From Kitasatospora sp. NBC_00240 (GTDB taxonomy: Bacteria > Actinomycetota > Actinomycetes > Streptomycetales > Streptomycetaceae), in NCBI RefSeq assembly GCF_026342405.1, contig NZ_JAPEMU010000001.1:496001-560000 (forward strand): DNA of 64,000 nucleotides, in the 5' to 3' direction. The position numbers were made by a program, and so were the translations under genes. Each line of letters opens with the position of its first letter. Position 1 is the first letter of the stretch. Below the pieces are notes generated by a model. The model saw nothing but the letters and a program-made list of their open reading frames with translations, ran no database searches and was not told where the DNA came from. This document shows positions 15,349 to 25,052 of the stretch, piece after piece.

Positions 15349-18300
15349 TCAGTTCCAGCCGGTCAGACCGGCTCCGTACGGGTAGAGCGGATTGCCGTAG
15401 GTCGTCGGCACCGGCTGACCGGCATCGATCCTGGCCCGGATGTCCGCCCGCTCCGCGGCGGTGGCCCCCAGGTCGTACGGCAGGTCCCAGCTCTCGTTGG
15501 CGTCGGCCAGTACATCGGTGCCGCCCGGCTTGAGCACCTGGTCCAGGCTCCGTGGCAGCTGCCACGGCAGTTTGCCCGACGGCGTGAAGTCGCCGAACAG
15601 CAGGCCCGCGGTGGCCGGACCGACCTCCTCACCGCCCCGGTAGGTCACCACGACGGCGTCGGCCAGGTTGTTCCACTCGCTGATCACGATCGGCCGCGGC
15701 AGGGTCAGCACCACGACCACCGGGATGCCCTGCTGCTTGAACTTCTGGATGAGCGCCAGCTGGTCGGCCGGCAGGTAGGGCTGCTCCTTCGTCCACGCGG
15801 TGGCGTGGGTGTAGGTGGGCTCACCCACCGCCACCACGGCCAGCTTCGGCGCCGGGCCGGTGTCCTGGTACACGTTGACCCCGGCCTTGGCCGCCCGCGC
15901 CTTCACCGCGTCCAACAGCGTCTGCGAACCGTAGTTCTCGTGGAAGTAGCTGGTCCAGATGCAGCAGGCCGAGCCGTCGGTGGCCCGCGGGCCGGCGACC
16001 ACGATGTTGTCCCCGGCGTTCAGCCGGACCGGCAGCACCCCGTTGTTCTTCAGCAGCGTGTCGGACTCCCGCGCCGCCTTGTTGGCGAGCTCCACATAAC
16101 TGGGCTGGTGGAACCGGTAGGGGCCGTTCACCGGGTCGCCGTACGGGTGCTCGAAGACACCCAGCTGGAACTTGAGCCGCAGGATCCGGGTCACCGCGTC
16201 GTTGATCCGGGCGAGCGGCACCTGCGACTCGAAGGTCGCCATGCTGTAGCCGGGCGCGCCCGGGTCGGCGCCGCCCATCACGTCCGACCCGGCGTTGGCC
16301 GCGTTCACCCACGCCGAGGAGGGCAGCCAGTCGGTGGTGATCAGGCCGGTGTAGCCGAGGTTCTGCCGCAGGTACGCCAGGATCTTGGCACTGTCGCCCG
16401 CGCCCGGGCCACCCGGGTCCAGGTACGAACTGCCCGCGTAGCCTGGCATGATGTTCACCGCGCCGGCCTGCATCGCCGCCCGGAACGGGATCATGTGGTA
16501 CTTGATGGTGACCCCGTCGTAGGTGATCCCGGCCTCGCCGCCGGCGCCTTCGCCGGGCCAGTGCTTGACCGTCGCCAGCACCGAGCCGGGGTTGAGCTCC
16601 GGGCCGCCCTGGAGGCCGGCCACCAGCGCCCGCAGCTGCGCCGCCGCGACCTCGGCGTTCTCACCGCCGCCCTCCTGGATCCGGGGGTACAGCACCTTGG
16701 TGCCGACCTCCGCGAGCGGCGACAGCGTGCCGCGCGCCCCGACCTCCAGCTCCTCCAGCCGCTGCATGTTGCCCAGTTGGTAGTCCAGCGCGTAGTCCTT
16801 GCCGGCCGCCAGGGTGCTCTGCAGCGGATAGGTCGTCTGGTACCCGGCCGTGGTGTCGCCCGCCGAGACCGGCGGGATGCCGAGACGGGTGGCCGCCGTG
16901 GAGAGCAGCACGTTGTGCAGGTCCCCCGGTTGCGCCGGGCCGAAGTGCCAGCCGGACATGGGGTACGACTGGACGTTGTAGAACATCTGGAAGGCCTTCT
17001 CCTCCAGCGTCATCCGGCCCAGGAGGTCGGCGACCCTGGTCTCGACAGGCTGCCGCCAGTCCTCGTACGGCTCGATCGTCCCGTTCTTGTCGAGGTCGCG
17101 GGCGCCGTTGACGACACCGATGCCGTCATCGGTGCTCTCGATGTCGGGCACGTAGAGGCTGAAGGTCCGGATGTTCGAGGTGGTGCGGGCCCCGGAGGCG
17201 CTCACCGCGACCACGTACCACCGGTAGGTCCAGCGGTCGGAGATGTCCCAACTCGGCGTATAGGTCGTGCCGGTGGGCTCGGCGACCTTGGTGTAGAGGT
17301 CGATCAGATCGACGTTCTGGGTGAAGTCGTAGTCGGTGCGGCTGAGGTTCAGCCACACTTCGTAGCGCGCGGTGCCCGGCACCGCGGCCCAGGAGAAGGC
17401 CGGCCGCCGGGTGCTGGTGACCATGGCCCGGTCCGCCGGAGCGGCCAGTGCGAACTGGCCCGTGGTGGCCGGCGCCCTGGTGGGCCCGGAGAGCAGCGGC
17501 GGCGTGGCGGCCGAGGAGTCGACCGTGCCGTAGACCTGGAACTCCCACAGCGAGTAGCCGTAGCCGGTGGCCCGCGCCGTACCGTAGAACCGCACGTAGC
17601 GGCCCTTGCCGCTGATCGCCAGCCGCTCGGTGCCGCCGGTGCCCGCGGCGGTGGTGTGGATCGGCGTCCACGCGGCGCCGTCGTCGGACACCTCGATGCG
17701 GTAGCCCGTGGCGTAGGCGGCTTCCCAGGTGAGTACGACACCGGTGACGGTGGCGGCGCCGCCGAGGTCCACCCGCAGCCACTGGGTGTCGCCGGGCTGA
17801 CTGGACCAGCGGGTGGTGCTGCGGCCGTCGAGCGCCGCCGCCGGGGCGTTGCCGCCCTCGTACGACGAGGCGGTGACCTGCTGGTAGGCGGAGATCACCG
17901 AACCGGAGAAGTCGCCGCCACCGCCACCGCCGGAGCCGGTGAAGACCTGGAACTCCCAGAGCGAGTAGCCCCAGGCGCTGCCGCGGGCGGTGCCGTACAG
18001 GCGGATGTAGCGGCCGCTGCCGGACACGGCGAGGTCCTGGACGCCGCCGGCACCGCTCGTGGTGGTGTGGATCGGCGTCCAGGCGGTCGCGTTGTCGGAC
18101 ACCTCGATCCGGAAGCCGCTCGCGAAGGCGGCCTCCCAGTTCAGCGCCACCCGGCAGACCGAGGTCGTGGCACCGAGGTCGACCTGCAGCCACTGGGGGT
18201 CGGCGGCGGCGCTGGACCAGCGGGTACCGGCATTGCCGTCGACCGCCGCCGAAGCCGGGGTCCCGGCGTTCTCCACGGACGAGGCCGTCGCCGGCCTGCC

Positions 18301-18864
18301 CTGCGCGGCGTTCACGGTGCCGCAGCCCGAGCCGGTCCCGCTCGTGCCGTAGACCTGGAACTCCCAGAGCGAGTAGCCCCAGCCGCTGCCGCGGGCGGTG
18401 CCGTAGAGGCGGATGTAGCGGCCGCTCCCGGACACGGCGAGGTCCTGGACGCCGCCGGTGCCGGTGGCCGTGGTGTAGATCGGGGTCCAGGCGGTCGCGT
18501 TGGCCGAGACCTCGATCCGGAAGCCGCTGGCGAAGGCGGCCTCCCAGTTCAGCACCACCCGGTCGACGGTGGCGGAGGCGCCGAGGTCGATCTGCAGCCA
18601 CTGGGGGTCGGCGGCGGCGCTGGACCAGCGGGTACCGGCATTGCCGTCGACCGCCGCCGAAGCCGGGGTCCCGGCGTTCTCCACGGACGAGGCCGTCGCC
18701 GGCCTGCCCTGGGACAGCAGGCCCGAGGCGGCGCTCGCGGTGCCGGCCGTTACACCGACCGCTCCGCCGGCCGCCAGGGCGAGCGCGACCAGGACGGCCA
18801 CCAGCGGGCGTCGTCGTCGCGACGCCCGGACCCGGGGCCGTAAGAGCAGGGGCAGGAATCGCAT
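15349..18864 (-). CDS. Secreted GH3 beta-glucosidase/glucanase with three discoidin domains
   Basis: A large exported glycoside hydrolase, 1171 residues. A long signal peptide (VAVLVALALAAGGAVGVTAG) is followed by three F5/8 type C (CBM32) domains at about 45-170, 190-305 and 320-440, joined by Gly/Ser linkers. A fibronectin-III-like Ig region follows (about 460-570), then a GH3 catalytic module with EDWRQPVETRVADLLGRMTL at its start, the KHWPGEG motif near 768 and the nucleophile Asp near 845 in GLITTDW. A GH3 C-terminal domain ends the protein. GH3 enzymes release glucose or other sugars from beta-glucans. The second ATG is the start, since GGGAG lies six bases before it and directly abuts the first. 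The promoter carries a CebR-like box, suggesting cello-oligosaccharide induction. Confidence 0.9.
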   Translation of the reverse strand: MRFLPLLLRPRVRASRRRRPLVAVLVALALAAGGAVGVTAGTASAASGLLSQGRPATASSVENAGTPASAAVDGNAGTRWSSAAADPQWLQIDLGASATVDRVVLNWEAAFASGFRIEVSANATAWTPIYTTATGTGGVQDLAVSGSGRYIRLYGTARGSGWGYSLWEFQVYGTSGTGSGCGTVNAAQGRPATASSVENAGTPASAAVDGNAGTRWSSAAADPQWLQVDLGATTSVCRVALNWEAAFASGFRIEVSDNATAWTPIHTTTSGAGGVQDLAVSGSGRYIRLYGTARGSAWGYSLWEFQVFTGSGGGGGGDFSGSVISAYQQVTASSYEGGNAPAAALDGRSTTRWSSQPGDTQWLRVDLGGAATVTGVVLTWEAAYATGYRIEVSDDGAAWTPIHTTAAGTGGTERLAISGKGRYVRFYGTARATGYGYSLWEFQVYGTVDSSAATPPLLSGPTRAPATTGQFALAAPADRAMVTSTRRPAFSWAAVPGTARYEVWLNLSRTDYDFTQNVDLIDLYTKVAEPTGTTYTPSWDISDRWTYRWYVVAVSASGARTTSNIRTFSLYVPDIESTDDGIGVVNGARDLDKNGTIEPYEDWRQPVETRVADLLGRMTLEEKAFQMFYNVQSYPMSGWHFGPAQPGDLHNVLLSTAATRLGIPPVSAGDTTAGYQTTYPLQSTLAAGKDYALDYQLGNMQRLEELEVGARGTLSPLAEVGTKVLYPRIQEGGGENAEVAAAQLRALVAGLQGGPELNPGSVLATVKHWPGEGAGGEAGITYDGVTIKYHMIPFRAAMQAGAVNIMPGYAGSSYLDPGGPGAGDSAKILAYLRQNLGYTGLITTDWLPSSAWVNAANAGSDVMGGADPGAPGYSMATFESQVPLARINDAVTRILRLKFQLGVFEHPYGDPVNGPYRFHQPSYVELANKAARESDTLLKNNGVLPVRLNAGDNIVVAGPRATDGSACCIWTSYFHENYGSQTLLDAVKARAAKAGVNVYQDTGPAPKLAVVAVGEPTYTHATAWTKEQPYLPADQLALIQKFKQQGIPVVVVLTLPRPIVISEWNNLADAVVVTYRGGEEVGPATAGLLFGDFTPSGKLPWQLPRSLDQVLKPGGTDVLADANESWDLPYDLGATAAERADIRARIDAGQPVPTTYGNPLYPYGAGLTGWN
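18184..18711. repeat. Exact 120-bp direct repeat inside the GH3 gene
   Basis: Bases 18184-18303 and 18592-18711 are identical over 120 positions, with an offset of 408. They encode the first 40 residues of discoidin domains 2 and 1 (GRPATASSVENAGTPASAAV onward). The rest of the two domains is similar but carries many differences, so a block of identity stands out. Confidence 0.92.
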
Positions 18865-19014
18865 GTGCATCTCCCTGGGGGTGGGATGCCGCGGCCCGGC
18901 CCGGGCCGTCGCGCGGTACGGCGGCTGCCGAGCGGGGTACGGCGGCTGCCTGGCGGGTACGGCAGCTGTCCGACGGGGGCGGAACGCACTGGGACAGGTC
19001 GCGGATCGCGCCTG

Positions 19015-19060
19015 GGGGAGCGCTCTCCGGGAGTCTCGAGGTACGACTGACCACTGTCAA
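19015..19060 (-). promoter_or_regulatory. Promoter with CebR/LacI-type operator at the start point of the GH3 gene
   Basis: On the minus strand TTGACA (19060-19055), 17 bases and GAGACT (19037-19032) form a promoter. Immediately downstream at 19028-19015 lies GGAGAGCGCTCCCC. The Streptomyces CebR operator is TGGGAGCGCTCCCA; the core GAGCGCTC is intact and the outer bases largely agree. A repressor here would block initiation. The leader of about 160 bases contains three imperfect 20-base copies of GGGTACGGCGGCTGCC at 18910-18970. Confidence 0.65.
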
Positions 19061-19771
19061 CCCCTGTGCGGCAACGGGCAGATGCAGCACGGGACGCACC
19101 ACGGAGGCGGCGTGGACGGCTCGCGCACCGTGACGGCGGGGGGACGGCCTGCCGACCGGACGGCCGACCGGGCGACTGGTCGACGGCCCCGCCGGTCCGG
19201 CCGGTGACGTCCTAGCGACGACGGTCGACGCGCCCCGCGGTGCGAGGAGCCCTGGTCCGGGCCGTGAGCCGTGGGCTTTGAGCCTTGAGCAGGTACCCGG
19301 GGTCACGTCACGCACCCGCCGCCGCTCGACGCGGGTGGCGGCCGACCCCGCGGCACCGCCCGCGTGGCCGGCGTCGGCGGGCCGGCCCGCGCCCCTCCCC
19401 CGGCTCCGGCGAGGGCCGCGCCAACCGCACCCATGGTCGACCCGACCGGCACCGGAGCGCCGGCCGGGACGGCCGAACCGCCGCCGCGCCGGGCGGTGCA
19501 CCCGTCGCGGGTGCCGGGCGGCCCCGGAACGGCGGGAGGCGCCGCTGGCATGCCGGGACGGTAGCAGCGCCGGCGGCGTGCCGGGACGGCAGGAGAGCCG
19601 GCCGCACACCGCGGCGGAGCGGGCGGTGACGACAGTCGCGGGGCGGCGGCGGCCGGGACGGCTCCGCCTGCTCCCGGCGCCACAGGGTCACGGCGGCCCG
19701 CGACCGGCGGGTGCGTCCGTTCCGGCCACCGGCCTCGGGGCGGGGCCTGCGCGCTGCCCCGGCACGCGGCT
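19061..19771. other. Geneless GC-rich stretch
   Basis: I see no supportable gene on either strand. The long open frames here lack codon-position bias and ribosome binding sites, and low-complexity GGCGGC/GCCGGG runs dominate. It separates the GH3 promoter from the 3' end of a zinc-ribbon protein gene. Confidence 0.5.
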
Positions 19772-20293
19772 CTACAACGTGGGGATCGCCAGCAGGAGCC
19801 CGCCGTCCAGTCGTTCCTGCATGTGCCGTCCGTGCGCGGCGCAGACGATGACCGTTCCGCCCTGGGCGTCCATCGCCAGGAAGGTCGCCGCCTCGCCGCA
19901 GGGGCCCTGAGCGCGGTCGTAGCCCCATCCGGTACCGCACTCCTGGCACCAGGAGCGGCCGTCCTCCGTGCGCAGCGTCGGCCCGCAGTGCGGGCAGATC
20001 CCCCACCACGCGGTGCACGACCCGGGCTGCTGGGCGGCGCGCACCCGCGCCAGCTTCTCGGCGGCGCCCCCGATCCGCCGGGCCACCTGCGTGAGAGCGT
20101 CGTCCACCGACCCCGGCAGCGCTCCCCGCACCCCGCGGGGCAGGTCGGGCTGCTGTCTCAGCCGCTCCCGCATCGCTGCGACATCCCCCGCCAGCGCGTC
20201 CGCGCGCGCCTGAAGATCCCGCAGCTCCGCCGGCGTCGGCTCACCACCCCCGCCGACCGGATCAGCATCCGCGAACAAGTCCTCCACCCCCAC
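19772..20293 (-). CDS. Zinc-ribbon protein of unknown function
   Basis: A cytoplasmic protein of about 173 residues that I cannot name. It opens with an acidic segment (VEDLFADADPVGGGGEPTPA), then a helical stretch rich in Arg and Glu (ELRDLQARADALAGDVAAMR) likely to form a coiled coil. A four-cysteine ribbon follows: ICPHCGPTL and SWCQECGTGWGYD, with the GPCGEAATFL and IVCAAHGRHM segments adding possible ligands. The start is uncertain: two GTG codons two residues apart (20293 and 20287) both follow a GGGGTGGGG run, and the frame is open to 20362. No operon partner is evident. Confidence 0.65.
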   Translation of the reverse strand: MGVEDLFADADPVGGGGEPTPAELRDLQARADALAGDVAAMRERLRQQPDLPRGVRGALPGSVDDALTQVARRIGGAAEKLARVRAAQQPGSCTAWWGICPHCGPTLRTEDGRSWCQECGTGWGYDRAQGPCGEAATFLAMDAQGGTVIVCAAHGRHMQERLDGGLLLAIPTL

Positions 20294-20513
20294 CCCGACA
20301 AGACCGCCACGCACGGACCCGCCGGCCCACGATGGTCCGGCGCCCCGTCGGCGGCCACCCACAGAAGCATCGTGATCAAACCATGACAGACCCGTCCGGA
20401 CAAGAGACGTAGGTCACGCGTCCCAGCCGGCCGATCACCACCGGCGGCGAGCGCCGCCGAGGCCTCGGCCGCCCTCGGCGGTCCGGCCCGAACGCCGACA
20501 TCGGCCAGGGCAC

Positions 20514-20574
20514 GAGATGGCCGGCGGGGGGCCTCGGCCAGGGCAGGGCCGAGGCCCCTCGCCGGCCATGTCTC
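20514..20574. other. Long hairpin, 25 of 26 pairs
   Basis: The left arm 20514-20539 and the right arm 20547-20574 (ending CCGGCCATGTCTC) pair with one mismatch and a two-base bulge around a seven-base loop. It looks like a terminator, yet no intact gene is transcribed into it from either side. Confidence 0.7.
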
Positions 20575-20930
20575 GGCGGACGCCGTTCCGGCCGCGCGGC
20601 CGGTCCTCCCACCCGACTCCGGCGAGGCGCTCGTCGTGCACGCCGGCCGCGGTCTCGGAGGCCGGCTCGATGCCGACCGCCCCCGGGCGGCGCGGCGGCC
20701 GGCTCGCCCGCCCGCCGTCCGGATCGGCCGGACCTCGACCGTGCACCCACAACCGCGACGCCAGGGCTTGGAGCATGCTCGAAGTCGAACGGACACGTCT
20801 CCGGACCGGCGCCTCGGCACCGGCCCGCCGCGGCGGACCGCCCCGCCCCCACGCCGGAGGCGCAGCCGGGCGGACGGGCGCCCCTACCGATCACCGGACG
20901 TGACACTCCGTCCAGCAGCCGACCCCAACC

Positions 20931-20980
20931 CGACTCCCGGATCCGACTCCCGGATCCGACTCCCGGTCCGGCTCCCGGTC
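20931..20980. repeat. 12-13-bp tandem repeat CGACTCCCGGATC
   Basis: Two perfect 13-base units are followed by two 12-base variants (CGACTCCCGGTC, CGGCTCCCGGTC). The tract is intergenic, 145 bases before the next start codon. Confidence 0.85.
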
Positions 20981-21124
20981 CGACGAGCGACACCGGCTCC
21001 CGGCGGGCCCGCGCAGCGGACGGGGCTCCACGAAGCAGCTCCAGGCTTGCCCTGCGGCCGTGTTCGTGCCAGCGTCCTGTGCGGCCGGCCCGCCGCACAT
21101 CCCGGGGGGAGGGACCTGGCGGGT

Positions 21125-21712
21125 ATGGGTGCTGAATTCGTCGCTCTGGTCGGTGTCGTGGTCGGCGCCGGTGCCTCATACCTGACCACCGCGCTGTCGG
21201 AGCGGGCTCGCTGGCGCCGACAGCTCGAAGTGCGCTGGGACGAGAGGCGATTGGTCGCCTACTCCGACTACGTCGGCGCCGTCAAGGACATCGTCGCCGT
21301 CGCGAACAGACTGGCCGCCCACCGTGGTCTGACGCCTCATGCCACTCCGCTGGAACCCACCGAACGCAACCTGGCCGACCTGGACGACGCGGAAGTGCGA
21401 CGCATCGCACTGGTCGAGACGGTACGGCTGCTCACCGACACGGACACGATGACAGCTGTCACCGAGTTGAACCGGTGCGTGTGGCACCTCAGTTCGATGA
21501 GCAGCGGCCGGTCCCCGGCCGACCCGGCGCAGTGGCAGGCCGGCTTCGCCGCCTACCGGTCGGCGCGCGACGAGTTCCACCGCTGCGCCAGGGCGACCCT
21601 CGGCATAGCGGGGGTGGCGATCTCCCACGACCAGAGCTGGCCGCCCCGGTGGGCGATCCGCAACGACGGCCCGCCGACCGGTCCGGACGAGCCGCCCGCG
21701 GCGGCAGGCTGA
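21125..21712 (+). CDS. Membrane-anchored protein of unknown function
   Basis: A 195-residue protein with one N-terminal membrane helix (FVALVGVVVGAGASYLTTAL) followed by a long helical soluble domain starting ERARWRRQLEVRWDERRL. It is rich in Arg, Glu and Asp and has no catalytic motif I recognise. The pattern of a single helix plus a WDERRLVAYSDYV-type segment is common among uncharacterised Streptomyces proteins. The ATG is preceded by GGGAGGG at a rather long distance and GGCGGGT close by. Codon bias is strong and the protein-like composition is clear. A lactonase remnant follows on the other strand. Confidence 0.7.
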   Translation: MGAEFVALVGVVVGAGASYLTTALSERARWRRQLEVRWDERRLVAYSDYVGAVKDIVAVANRLAAHRGLTPHATPLEPTERNLADLDDAEVRRIALVETVRLLTDTDTMTAVTELNRCVWHLSSMSSGRSPADPAQWQAGFAAYRSARDEFHRCARATLGIAGVAISHDQSWPPRWAIRNDGPPTGPDEPPAAAG

Positions 21713-21933
21713 CGGCGCCGCGCGCGTGGCGCCGCGAGGGTGGGCCGCCGGCACCGTCGGGCGAGGGCGGCCCACCGGGCACCACCGACGGCAAGGTCAC
21801 GGACGGCCCGGCGACCGGCCGCCGCTCCCGCCGGGAGTCCGCGAGGTCCAGCCGTCCGCGGTGGACACCGACCGAGGTCCGGTCGGTGTCCACCGGGCGG
21901 CGGCCGTCAGGTCGGAAAGCGACGGCCGTCCGA

Positions 21934-22383
21934 TCAGAAGACGACGATTCCCTCGCCGCCGACGGCGCCGGGGACGATGTGGGAGCCGAGGGCGGTCAGC
22001 GAGCCGTCCTGGTTGACCCTGAACTCGTCGAGGATGCCGTTGATGCCGGTCTGGACGTAGAGGTACCGGCCGTCCTCGGAGGCGGCGGAATCGACGGTGC
22101 CCGGGTCGTGGTGGTGTTGCCGAGCGCGGTGAGGGCGCCGTTCCGGCCGACCCGGAAGCCGCTGACGGAGGCGCTGCCGGTGTTGGACGCGTAGAGGAAG
22201 TCGCCGGCGGCGGTGATCCAGCAGGTCGCGATCTGGCTGGTCGGGGCGGCGGCGCTCTGCATCACCGTGCCGTCGTCGTGGACGTGGACGGTGGCGACGG
22301 CGTTGGGGCCAGCCTGGGTGAGGAAGAGACCGCGGTCGCCGCGGGTGACGAAGCTGAACGGGACCGCGCCGCCGGGTGACGCC
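21934..22383 (-). pseudogene. C-terminal remnant of a lactonase-type beta-propeller gene, frameshifted
   Basis: The minus strand encodes GAVPFSFVTRGDRGLFLTQA, then ITAAGDFLYASNTGSASVSG and FRVGRNGALTALGNTT. At about 22115 the frame shifts and resumes as GTVDSAASEDGRYLYVQTGI and DEFRVNQDGSLTALG, ending GEGIVVF with a stop. These are the last blades of a lactonase/6-phosphogluconolactonase-like propeller (F..G..G.L...G). The 5' two thirds are missing, and upstream lies the end of an XRE-type regulator gene. Confidence 0.75.
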
Positions 22384-22455
22384 CGGCGCTGAGATGCGGC
22401 CGGGGAGGAGCAGAAGCGTCCTGACGTGTCGGCGGAAGGACCGGAAGGGGCCGGG

Positions 22456-23337
22456 TCAGGTGCTGGACGGCGAGGTTGTTGGTGCGGAGGCGTTCCAGCT
22501 TGCAAGGAGGTCGAGGGTTTCGGCGTCTCGGCTGCCGGGTGGGACGGCGCACAGGATGAGGTAGAGACCGTCGTCGGCGGTCAGTTGAGTGGTCTCGTAG
22601 GTGAAGGTGAGGTCGCCGACGAGGGGGTGGTGGATACGCTTGGCGCCGGCGCGGTGGTGGCGTACGTCGTGGCGGGCCCAGCGACCGCGGAAGGCGTCGC
22701 CGCCGCGGGTGGAGAGTTCGCCGATCAGGTCGGAGAGCGCCTTGTCGTAGGGGTTGCGGCCGACTTCGGCGCGCAGCGTGGCGACGTTCTGCTCGGCGAC
22801 GGTCTCCCAGTCGGGGTAGAACGCTGCGGCGGCCGGGTCGAGGAAGGTGAAGCGGGCGGCATTCGCCGGGCGGGCGGGGCTGTCGAAGATGGGGGCGAAC
22901 AGGGCGCGGGCGAGGGGGTTGCCGGCGAGAAGGTCGAGCCGGGCGTTGCGGAGGTAGGCGGGGACGTCGCTGATCGTCTCGACGAGGTTGCGCAGGCCGG
23001 GGCGGACGGGTTGGCGGGCGGGCCGGGCCGCTCCTGCCGGGCCGGTGGCGTTGGCGGCGCGGACGAGGTCGAAGAGGTGCGCGCGCTCGGCGTCGTCCAG
23101 CAGGAGGGCGCGGGCGATGGCGTCGAGGACGGCGTCGGTGGCGCCGCGGGCGTCGCCTCGCTCCAGGCGGGTGTAGTAGGGGACGCTGACGCCGGCGAGT
23201 TGGGCGACTTCCTCGCGGCGCAGGCCGGGGACGCGGCGGGTGCCGGAGAGCGGGGAGAGGGTGCGGCCGGCCTGCTCGGGGGTGACCCGGGCGCGGCGGG
23301 TGGTGAGGAAGTCGCGGATCTCGGTGCGGCGGTCCAT
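22456..23337 (-). CDS. XRE-family regulator with MmyB-like ligand-binding domain
   Basis: A 293-residue regulator. The N-terminal HTH ([20 protein letters not shown] then [20 protein letters not shown]) is followed by the MmyB-type PAS-like domain. Its landmarks are [39 protein letters not shown], and [17 protein letters not shown]. MmyB-like proteins control antibiotic or efflux genes and appear to bind fatty acids. It is divergent from an MFS exporter and an aldo/keto reductase, and probably governs both. Length and motifs are intact; the last residues [10 protein letters not shown] are low-complexity. Confidence 0.9.
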   Translation of the reverse strand: MDRRTEIRDFLTTRRARVTPEQAGRTLSPLSGTRRVPGLRREEVAQLAGVSVPYYTRLERGDARGATDAVLDAIARALLLDDAERAHLFDLVRAANATGPAGAARPARQPVRPGLRNLVETISDVPAYLRNARLDLLAGNPLARALFAPIFDSPARPANAARFTFLDPAAAAFYPDWETVAEQNVATLRAEVGRNPYDKALSDLIGELSTRGGDAFRGRWARHDVRHHRAGAKRIHHPLVGDLTFTYETTQLTADDGLYLILCAVPPGSRDAETLDLLASWNASAPTTSPSST

Positions 23338-23478
23338 GTCTTCGACACTACGGCGGTCCGCCTCGCGGGAGCACGGGCGTGGGGGTCCTTGTCAGGGTCT
23401 GCTTGAGTGCCCCGCCGGGGTGCGGGACGCGGTTGTCTGGAGGGCATGACCGCTCGTCCCTCGCCTGGAGGCTCCTCG

Positions 23479-24927
23479 ATGCCCGCCACTGTCCCCGTCG
23501 CCGACCGCCCGGCCCCGTCCGGCACCGGCCCCGGTTCAGCCGCGGTGCCGGTGGCGGGTTCGGGGTTCGCGCTGGGGGCGGCGCTGCTGGGGTTCTTCGT
23601 GATCACGCTGGACGCGCTGATCGTCAGCGTCGCGCTGCCCGCGATCGGCTCCGATCTGGGTGGCGGGATCAGCGGGCTGCAGTGGGTGGTGGACGGCTAC
23701 ACCCTGATGCTGGCGGCGCTGCTGCTGTCGGCGGGGTCGGTCTCGGACCGGATCGGCGCGAAGCGCGCGTTCGGTCTTGGGCTGGGGCTGTTCCTGGTGG
23801 CGTCGGCGGCTTGCGCCCTCGCCCCGGGGCTGGGGGTGCTGGTGGGTGCGCGGCTGGTGCAGGGAGCGGGGGCAGCGGTGATGATGCCGGCGACGCTGGC
23901 GCTGATCCGCGAGGCGTTCCCGGACGCGGACCGGCGCACTCGGGCGCTGGGGCTGTGGGCGGTGGGCGGGTCGGTGGGCTCGGCTGCGGGCCCTTTGGTG
24001 GGTGGGGCGCTGGCAGGGTGGGACTGGCGGTGGATCTTCTTCATCAACCTGCCCGTTGGCGCGCTGGCGCTGGGGCTGCTGGGCCGCGCACCCTCCTCGC
24101 CGCGGCGGGCGGTGCCGTTCGACGTGGTCGGCCAGGTCGCCGCGGTGGCGGCGCTGGGCGCGCTCACCTACGCGTTGATCGAGGGCGGCCAGGCCGGCTT
24201 CGCCAGCGTTCGGATCGTGGCGGCGCTGGTGCTCGCGGTGGCGTCGGCAGGGGTGTTCCTGGTCCGCCAGGCGCGGGGGCGGGCACCGATGATGCCGCTG
24301 GATCTGTTCCGCTCCCGCCCGGTGGTGGCCGCGTTGGTGGCCGGGTTCGCTCTGAACGTCGGCTTCTACGGGGTGACGTTCCTGTTCAGCCTGTACTTCC
24401 AGACCTTCCGCGGCATGTCGGCGGCGCTCACGGGCCTGCTGTTCCTGCCGATGACGCTGCAGAGCGTGGGCGTGTCCTTCGTCTCCGCGGCGGCGACCCG
24501 CCGGTTCGGTGCCAGGGCGACGATGGTGGCCGGGCAGGTGGTGATGGGTGCCGGGCTGCTGGTGCTGTGCCTGCTGCCGGCCACGGTGCCGGTGGGGGTG
24601 GTCGCGGTGTTGCTGATGCCGGTGTCGTTCGGCGGCACGCTGGCGGTCCCGGCGATGACCGGCCTGATGCTGGTCTCCGTCCCGGCCGAGCGGGCCGGGC
24701 TGGCCTCCGGCGTGCTGAACACCTTTCGCCAGGTGGGCGGGGCCGTGGCCGTCGCTGTCTACGGCGCCCTCGTCACCGGGGCCTCCTTCACCCGCGGCAT
24801 GCGTACCGGCCTGATCGCCGCCGCCGTCCTGCTCGCCGCCACCGCGGCCCTGGCCGCCCTGCGCGCCCGCACCCCCCGGTACCTGAAACCCTGCCCCGCC
24901 CGGCGGCGGAGCGGATGCCGCCGGTGA
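23479..24927 (+). CDS. MFS exporter, DHA2 (EmrB/QacA-like)
   Basis: A 482-residue proton-driven exporter with about 14 helices. The first helix contains the D-rich family motif [17 protein letters not shown]. Motif A is [13 protein letters not shown], motif [21 protein letters not shown], and motif [17 protein letters not shown]. The [12 protein letters not shown] hallmark is also present. An upstream ATG at 23446 has a purine tract too close to use; the ATG chosen has GGAGG at seven bases. It is divergent from the MmyB-type regulator and 125 bases ahead of an aldo/keto reductase on the same strand. Substrate unknown. Confidence 0.9.
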   Translation: MPATVPVADRPAPSGTGPGSAAVPVAGSGFALGAALLGFFVITLDALIVSVALPAIGSDLGGGISGLQWVVDGYTLMLAALLLSAGSVSDRIGAKRAFGLGLGLFLVASAACALAPGLGVLVGARLVQGAGAAVMMPATLALIREAFPDADRRTRALGLWAVGGSVGSAAGPLVGGALAGWDWRWIFFINLPVGALALGLLGRAPSSPRRAVPFDVVGQVAAVAALGALTYALIEGGQAGFASVRIVAALVLAVASAGVFLVRQARGRAPMMPLDLFRSRPVVAALVAGFALNVGFYGVTFLFSLYFQTFRGMSAALTGLLFLPMTLQSVGVSFVSAAATRRFGARATMVAGQVVMGAGLLVLCLLPATVPVGVVAVLLMPVSFGGTLAVPAMTGLMLVSVPAERAGLASGVLNTFRQVGGAVAVAVYGALVTGASFTRGMRTGLIAAAVLLAATAALAALRARTPRYLKPCPARRRSGCRR

Positions 24928-25052
24928 CCAGCCCAAGGAGATTGGACCTGCACAGAGCCCCGAACACCCCCTTCACCTCGACCGGGCCCCGTCCCGGCAC
25001 CGGCGGCCCAGCCGCCACCCGACCCGCACCCGAACAGCGAAAGAAGAACACC

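Larger units (their letters stand above)
20294..21124. other. Geneless stretch with hairpin and tandem repeat
   Basis: About 830 bases without a convincing gene. On the minus strand near 20770 the phrase MLQALASRLWVHGRGP faintly resembles the end of an RsbW-like ATPase regulator, and a strong hairpin lies 200 bases beyond it. This could be the worn-down 3' end of such a gene, but no upstream part is recognisable. Confidence 0.35.

Noticed and set aside
15805-18843. A 1012-codon plus-strand frame
   Set aside because: It mirrors the GH3 gene on the minus strand. The composition (Gly, Arg, Val, Asp) is that of antisense translation in GC-rich DNA.
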